Part shown: piece after piece, positions 59,201 through 64,000 of the stretch
Position numbering within the stretch: position 1 is the first letter of the stretch
Layout of the letters: the number at the start of each line of letters is the position of its first letter
Source: Ophthalmolycus amberensis
Taxonomy: Eukaryota; Chordata; Actinopteri; Perciformes; Zoarcidae
NCBI GenBank assembly: GCA_024529925.1
Contig: JAFEUB010000799.1
Coordinates: 62,001-126,000 of the forward strand
DNA: 64,000 nucleotides
Direction of reading: 5' to 3'
Notes under the pieces: model-generated
What the model was told of the DNA's origin: nothing
The model's database searches: none
Seen by the model: the letters and a program-made list of their open reading frames with translations, nothing else
Program-made: the position numbers and the translations under genes

Positions 59201-61852
59201 CAGTATCCCCAGCATCAGTCTCCTCAACAGGCCCTGCAGCCACCTCCCCAGTATCCCCAGCATCAGTCTCCTCAACAGGCCCTGCAGCCGCCTCCCCATT
59301 ATCCCCAGCATCAGTCTCAACAGGCCCTGCAGTCGCCTCCCCAGTATCCCCAGCATCAGTCTCCTCAACAGGCCCTGCAGTCGCCTTCCCAGTATCCCCA
59401 GCATCAGTCTCCTCAACAGGCCCTGCAGTCGCCTTCCCAGTATCCCCAGCATCAGTCTCCTCAACAGGCCCTGCAGCCGTCTCCCCAGTATCCCCAGCAT
59501 CAGTCAAGCCTGCAGTCGCCTTCCAGCATCAGTCTCCTCAACAGGCCCTGCAGCCGCCTCCCCAGTATCCCCAGTATCCCCAGCGCCCTCAGCAATCGCC
59601 GCAGTCTCCGCAGCCGCAGCAACAGCCGCAGACCGTCGGCGGCTACAACCACGCGCCCCCGCAGCAGCAACAGCTGGCTCCACCGCCCCCACCTCCACCG
59701 CCTCCCCCTCCTCCCCCGCCCCCGGTTCAAACGGTGTCGCACCACTCGCCGGCTCCCACCATGTACAAGTACAGCACCATCACCAGGCTGCAGAACCAGA
59801 TGGCCTCCCAGGCTGCCAATCACCACAGGCTGCCCAGTCACCTCCATGCAATAGGGAAGCAAGTTCTGCCCTCAGCTCTGAGACCACCTGCAGCACAGGT
59901 GCCCGTCAAACCCAACGTGAATCACATTGCAGCAAGGACTAATGTCCCACCTCCACCTCCTCCTCCCCCTCCGCCGTCCATGCCGGCCCCTGGGTCGGCC
60001 ATGGCGATGTTGAAGCGGGGCCCTCCCAGCCCGGCCACCCCGCCTGCCTTCATTCCCCCACCACCGGCTCCTCCTGCTCCACAGACAAACGGAGCAGCAT
60101 TTCCTCCCCCTCCTTCTCCTCCATCACCACCTCCTGCGCTGGCTCCCATGAGCCATTCTGTTTACCCCAACGGGCTGAAGCAGGCACTGAAGGAAAGGTT
60201 TCCCAGCCCGCCGAGGGACCTCCTCTCTCCAAATGGAGTCCTTGAGGAGTCCCCGCCGCCTGCTCCTGCTCCGCCACCTCCACCTCCTCCGCCCCCACCT
60301 CCACCGCCACCTCCTCCTCCCCAGCAGTTCCCAGTGCCAGCCCAGTTCCCGCCACCCCCTGCACCGCCACCAGCGCCACCCAAAACCTTCACCCCGGGTT
60401 TTGTCCCTCACACAGCCCTCAAACCTGTGTCTCCTGTCTCGCCGTTTCCCCCCGCCCCACCTCCTGCTGCCCTGGTTGGCCCGACCCCACCGCCACCTCC
60501 ACCCCCACCTCCACCTGCGCCCCTCAAGAAGCAGTTCAGCCTCCAGGCAGGCCACAACTTCAGCCATCCCCCTCCGACTCTCCCCAAGCAGCACAGCATT
60601 TCTAAACAAACACCTCCTACCATGTCTTTGGTGAAACAACTAGCAAGTCAGTTTCCAGGAGCTTCATCCCAAGGAGCCAATCACGCAGAGAGCCCCAAAG
60701 CCCCCCTTTCCCCACCTGCAGTCAAGACCAAACCAAGATGGCAGCCCGGGGGCGGCCAGCAGCTGCAATCTCCAGAGTTCCCTCCTCCTCCTCCAGACAG
60801 CAACGTTGGCTTCCCTGCCGCTGCCGCCGCCCCTCCTGCTCCACCTCCTCCTCCTCCCCCGCCACCTCCCCTAGCCCCTGTCACGGGCCCGACTCCACCT
60901 CCTCCTCCCCTCCCTCCTGGAAACATGGGCTCCCCCTTGCGGAGGTCACCCACTGGGTCCTCCAATTTCGGAACCAAGAAACCCCCCCCCGCCCCGCAGA
61001 GGAACTCCAGCACCAAGTTTGACTCCTCGGCTTCTTATGAAGAATCCAGGAGAAATTTGCTCAGCAAGTTTGCTCCCCAGAATAACGCCCCTTCTCCCCC
61101 ACCGGGTCCCACCTCCTCCTCCAGTGGATCCCCTTCCAAGGACCCTTCAACTGGACCCCCTGCTCCCCCGAAACCAGGCAAGCTCAACCTGGCCAACCTG
61201 CCCTTGGCGCTCCAGGCTAAAGTGAGCCAGGTAAAGCAAACCAGTGGTGACTTCCCTTCCCCACCACCTGAGTGTGCCTACTTCCCACCTCCTCCCCCGG
61301 CCTCTGAGCTCTTCCCCCCTCCTCCCCCTCCCGGTAGTGACGCCCATAGCGGAGGACCTCCTAGGGTAGCTGTGGTCAACCCCCAGCCCCAGGCTCCCCC
61401 TCCTCCTCCACCTGTCCCCCTTGTTAGCAACTCTACATGGGGGAAGAGCTCACTGAAGAAGACTCCTCCACCCACGCTCGTGCGGCGTAATAACGCCACC
61501 CCGGAGCCCCCACCACTCTCACCACCTCCACCCACCTCCCCAAAGGGCAGCTCAGGCCAGCCCAATTTCCTGGATGATCTCCACCGGACACTGAAGCGAA
61601 AGTCAGTGGGTCGCCAAGGTTCCCTCAACTCGGCCGGCCTCACGGGCAAGTTGGACCCTGTGGGAACTATGGACGTACATGGCGCTGCCTCCGCCGCCCC
61701 CTGAGCTGCTCCTGGACCAAGGAAAGCAAAGCAATGGAGGAAACGGTGCCTACATGTCCGGAAACATCTCAGGCTATGCAACAATACGACGAGGACCGCC
61801 GCCCGCACCACCCAAACGGGGGGACACAACCAAACTTACTGGCGAGTGTTGA
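47565..61852 (+). CDS. raph1: RAPH1 (lamellipodin), MRL-family actin regulator, with frame breaks in the last two exons
   Basis: Coding exons: 47565-47684, 48033-48138, 48264-48458, 49116-49543, 54228-54305, 55783-55942, 56239-56360, 56663-56728, 56822-56965, 57632-57742, 57880-57978, 58094-58214, 58416-58553, 58665-61852. It starts MEQVSDDELDHGAEEDSDKE. Order: Ser-rich N-terminus, coiled-coil (EEQAAKLKAEKIRVALEKIK, residues 284-309), Ras-association domain (310 to about 400), PH domain (about 437-545, GILWLKEDGKKSWKKRYFLL), then a Pro-rich tail with at least five FPPPP Ena/VASP EVH1 ligands. Lamellipodin links Ras/phosphoinositide signals to Ena/VASP and the WAVE complex at the leading edge. 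Reading frame: +1 base at 58502-58505, one C short at about 58915-58921, ten bases short at about 59520, +1 base at 61675-61678. Literal translation stops at TGA 58511-58513 after 615 residues. The conserved end (MALPPPPPELL ... GYATIRRGPPPAPPKR) is at 61679-61852 in another frame. Gene identity is certain; intactness is not. Confidence 0.95.
47689..47714. repeat. (AC)13 just after the donor of the first raph1 coding exon
   Basis: Begins four bases into the intron, directly after the GTTA donor. Complementary to the (GT)24 upstream of the same 120-base exon. More CA units follow at about 47716-47727. Confidence 0.95.
48004..48023. repeat. (GT)n before the second raph1 coding exon
   Basis: About 10 GT units lie within 10 bases of the acceptor at 48031-48032, so a second raph1 acceptor also uses a UG-rich tract. 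Confidence 0.85.
52920..53374 (+). promoter_or_regulatory. Candidate internal promoter and non-coding first exon of a short raph1 isoform
   Basis: A GC/CpG-rich stretch in the intron contains two inverted CCAAT (ATTGG) boxes at 53002-53006 and 53095-53099 and a purine-rich leader-like sequence. It ends in a consensus donor GTAAGT at 53375. This is the layout of a promoter plus first exon. Inference only. Confidence 0.4.
53490..53916 (+). other. raph1: Candidate alternative 5' exon of raph1 encoding a new N-terminus
   Basis: Acceptor TTTTATCAG ends at 53489 and a strong donor CAG|GTAAGC starts at 53917. An ATG at 53884 opens MEVMASCWRGQ, 11 codons ending in phase 0. The next exon (54228) also starts in phase 0 with EEQAAKLK, so the splice gives a continuous protein that lacks the Ser-rich N-terminus but keeps coiled-coil, RA and PH domains. 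Two upstream ATG frames (53495 and 53716) would act as uORFs if the whole exon is used; a second acceptor TTTGCAG at about 53560 could shorten it. MIG-10, the worm relative, uses alternative first exons in this way. Moderate to low certainty. Confidence 0.4.
58887..59580 (+). repeat. 48-base coding minisatellite in raph1 (about 14 copies)
   Basis: Unit of 48 bases encodes the 16-residue repeat QYPQHQSPQQALQPPP (variants QSPS, QSPP, HYPQ). Most copies are exactly 48 bases; one is 45, the first is about 35 and degenerate, and one near 59500-59523 is truncated by deletion. Variant types recur in blocks (CAATCGCC, CAGCCACC, CCCATTATC), as expected from unequal exchange. Unit length divisible by three and absence of stops leave all three forward frames open across the array, which is why long frames also appear on the other strand. 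Not found in human RAPH1 as I recall it. Confidence 0.95.
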
Positions 61853-63840
61853 AACTTGGAGATCAGGACATTATGAAGATGGATGAATAGACAATGAAAG
61901 AATATATCGAACTGAACACTCATAAGTGAAATGGGAGCGAACTTCTGAATACCTTCTGTCCTCTTGATCCCAATGATAAATAGATGACTGTGTATATACT
62001 AAAACCCAAACCAGACCACGGTCAGTTAGTGTTTGCTAATTATTGCAGTTTTTTAACATGCTTGGCATTCTGGATCGGTGGGGTTTATATTATTGGGACA
62101 ATTTAGACTGGAGCAGGTAAGTTTGAGGTCACAGAAAAGTAAAACGGTCTTTTAATTTTCTGCGATTGTCGAAACTCTCCGGAAGACATTGTGTTGTGGT
62201 AAACCCCGCCCGTCTGGTACACCAAGCAGATTTCAATACACACAAATAAGAATTGTGCAAATATGACTGGATCCAGGTCTGAGCCGATCCATGTTATCGG
62301 CTTCTTTGCCGTACGTTTGTGCCACGTACTGGAGACAAAAAAAAACAACAACAAAAAAAGACACGTCAGGATCTTTCTGCTTTGGTACTGCATGGACTTC
62401 ATGTAACAACAAACCGTAAAACATGCAGATGTTCTGGTGTGTGTGCATGAGTGAGAGAGACAGAGAGAGAGAGACTGTGTCTGATTATATGGTGGTGAAG
62501 TAGTTAACCGTTTAAGAAGGCCTTCGTGGAGCGGGAACGGTTAGGTTTGGTTTATATAACATTATTTAATGAGCGATAAACGGAAGGATTTTTTTTTTAT
62601 AAGTCTGTCTTTTAATAGCTGTTCAACAAAGTCCAGAGAGGAAGAAAACATCAGGGCACAATGGAATGTATATGGGACGGTGTCATTTCAAACATGAATT
62701 ACACACATGAAGGCAATGATTCAGTGACACAAACACCCAGAAAAAGAACCGTTCAACTTTTAAATCTGTCGACTCAAACCTTTCTAGACTGTTCCACCAC
62801 TTAGCAAATGCAAATCAGAAGGAAGCCTTATCCCCAAACTCTTGCACAGAGGTCAAAGGCAGAAAGGAGATTTTCTTCCAAAGGTTCAGCAGTGTCTGGA
62901 CTGCCCAACATAGTTTTTTTTATTTAACAGACTGTAAATGGAGGAGGAGGCCTGTGACTGTATCTTCGTGGACTTTGCGAGTTCCCCGTGCGTGGGCTTG
63001 ATTTTTGGACGTTATCCTTCGGTTCGTACCTGTGCAGTCGTAGCTGCTACTCCGTTACTGTCGGCCCCCGCCGCCTTCTAACGTCACATGGTATCACAAA
63101 TCGGGGAAGTGGATCGTACAGGCTGGATTCAGCCCTGTGACGTAGCCTCATCCACACAAGGTGACCCGGTTGAAAAAGGATACATGTGTCTGGTTCATGT
63201 ACAAAGCGTTAAATCATGTAGTCAATAACAGGAAACATCTGACTTGCATTAGACTGAATGTTGCTTGTCCGTCGTTTTCTCTTGATTTTGTACCTGCAGA
63301 TTGGATCATGAAGGGGTTTTCATTTCTAGCAGCAATGCCTTTTATTTTCAGGGTGCTAACGCTGTCCTTTTCAAGGAACTCATCAATCAACACGTCCTTG
63401 TTTTGCGAGGATGACATATCAATATTTCATACCGTTTAAACTGGTTTTAAATTGGCTTTAGTGTAGGCAGACTACCATTTCTTATAACTGATTGCCATTG
63501 TCTTAACAGGATGTTTGCTACAGTGCAGTATGTAAGTTATTGATGTGCTGATGTGAACATGTGGGGCCAAGTGAAATGATCCTGCATATAAACTGAAAAT
63601 CACAATATAAATGTTCAAACCAGACCTCAATCCGTCTCAGAGTCCTCATTTGTTCAAATGGTTTAGGTCAAGTTTAGCTGGGAAGAGCTATGTAGATGAA
63701 GCACCACTTCACTGTCCACATACAAATGATTAAAATGGGAAATGTGTTAGTTGGTGAGTGGAGCTTAGACTCCCTCTAGTGGTCTTTTGTTGTCCTACAC
63801 TAAGAAAGAAAAGGGTAACAAAGCAGTTCAGAGCAGTTGA
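61853..63840 (+). other. raph1 3' UTR
   Basis: Non-coding. No AATAAA was found in a good position; ATTAAA at 63731-63736 or nearby is the best poly(A) candidate. Contains a short (GA)n at about 62453-62474 and scattered A/T runs. Confidence 0.5.
63770..63782 (-). promoter_or_regulatory. Candidate CTCF site, reverse orientation, between raph1 and the next gene
   Basis: On the minus strand CCACTAGAGGGAG matches the CTCF core. It faces the forward-oriented candidates at 28389 and 46985, the convergent arrangement expected for loop anchors. Confidence 0.45.
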
Positions 63841-63853
63841 TGTGCAAATTCTG

Positions 63854-63863
63854 TTTATTTATT
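63854..63863 (-). terminator. Poly(A) signal of the minus-strand gene at the right edge
   Basis: Two overlapping AATAAA hexamers on the minus strand, about 50 bases past the proposed stop at 63915. Confidence 0.6.
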
Positions 63864-63914
63864 CAAGCTTGTCTTCTCATCAGCACCGAAATGTTTCCAG
63901 AGTGAGCTGAACTT

Positions 63915-63989
63915 TCACACCAGGTAGTTGGTGAAAGTGTCGCCTCTGGGCCAAGCTTCTGCTCTCTGGCCTTGGACGAAGCGACCAGG
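63915..63989 (-). CDS. Last coding exon of an unidentified gene (cut by window edge)
   Basis: Minus strand: an acceptor CTCCTCAG (63997-63990) is followed by an exon translating to PGRFVQGQRAEAWPRGDTFT and ending NYLV with TGA at 63917-63915; a double poly(A) signal follows closely. I do not recognise the family. In human the neighbour on this side of RAPH1 is ABI2, but the end does not resemble ABI proteins as I remember them. Two other frames are also open over this short stretch, so the frame is chosen on the 3' UTR and splice evidence. Confidence 0.4.
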   Translation of the reverse strand, partial: PGRFVQGQRAEAWPRGDTFTNYLV

Positions 63990-64000
63990 CTGAGGAGATG

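Noticed and set aside
58830..59507. Long minus-strand frames (225 and 199 codons) with repeated ETDAGDTGEATAGPVE or LMLGILGRRLQGLLRR
   Set aside because: They are the reverse complement of the 48-base raph1 minisatellite. A stop-free unit divisible by three opens most frames; there is no family match and no gene context.
58887..59580. CRISPR-like array
   Set aside because: Units are contiguous and nearly identical with no spacers, inside a vertebrate coding exon.
58668..59942. 424-codon plus frame ending SKD as the true end of raph1
   Set aside because: It loses the conserved YSTITRLQ and FPPPP tail, which continues in another frame. It reads the repeat in a less sensible register (SIPSISLLNRPCSRLP).
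59922..61016. Gly-rich minus-strand frames
   Set aside because: Complements of the raph1 polyproline coding sequence.

Overview
The window is nuclear DNA from a ray-finned (teleost-like) fish. It carries vertebrate-only gene families (a CD28-type T-cell costimulatory receptor, lamellipodin), small exons with GT-AG introns of roughly 80-700 bases, and abundant (GT)n/(CA)n and homopolymer microsatellites. No rRNA, tRNA, CRISPR or viral sequence was seen. I rebuilt gene models by matching translated exons to remembered vertebrate families and checking splice sites and phase. Six of the seven full-length models close in frame; ABCB6 is cut by the left edge but its visible part is also in frame.

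Left block (1-15 kb), all on the plus strand: the 3' part of abcb6 (ABC porphyrin/heme transporter), cnppd1 (cyclin-fold membrane protein), an AMPK gamma subunit of prkag3 type, and retreg2/fam134a (reticulon-domain ER-phagy-type receptor). The human counterparts lie together at 2q35. Middle block (16.7-23.7 kb): mdh1b on the minus strand and fastkd2 on the plus strand, divergent across about 0.7 kb; human counterparts at 2q33.3. Right block (24.6-61.9 kb): cd28 (minus) and raph1/lamellipodin (plus), divergent across about 21 kb as in human 2q33.2. CTLA4 and ICOS are not beside cd28. The last bases hold the final exon of an unidentified minus-strand gene.

The 21 kb between cd28 and the first raph1 coding exon shows no convincing protein gene. 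It contains a non-autonomous hAT-like transposon with an internal 21-base minisatellite, two copies of a ~295-base segment identical apart from a C-run, several microsatellites, and candidate CTCF and RFX sites. Any 5' non-coding raph1 exon should lie there but could not be placed.

The most unusual locus is raph1. Its last two coding exons hold four separate frame breaks, and a 48-base minisatellite encoding a 16-residue Q/P-rich repeat lies among them. Read literally, the protein stops at 615 residues, after the RA and PH domains and before the Ena/VASP-binding proline-rich tail, yet conserved tail sequence persists in shifted frames to a lamellipodin-like C-terminus. The other genes show no breaks, so this is either a localised assembly problem around a repeat or genuine decay or polymorphism. 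Other points of note are an internal raph1 promoter and first exon candidate, a cd28 with altered ligand and signalling motifs, an mdh1b that looks like a pseudoenzyme, and two perfect or near-perfect hairpins.
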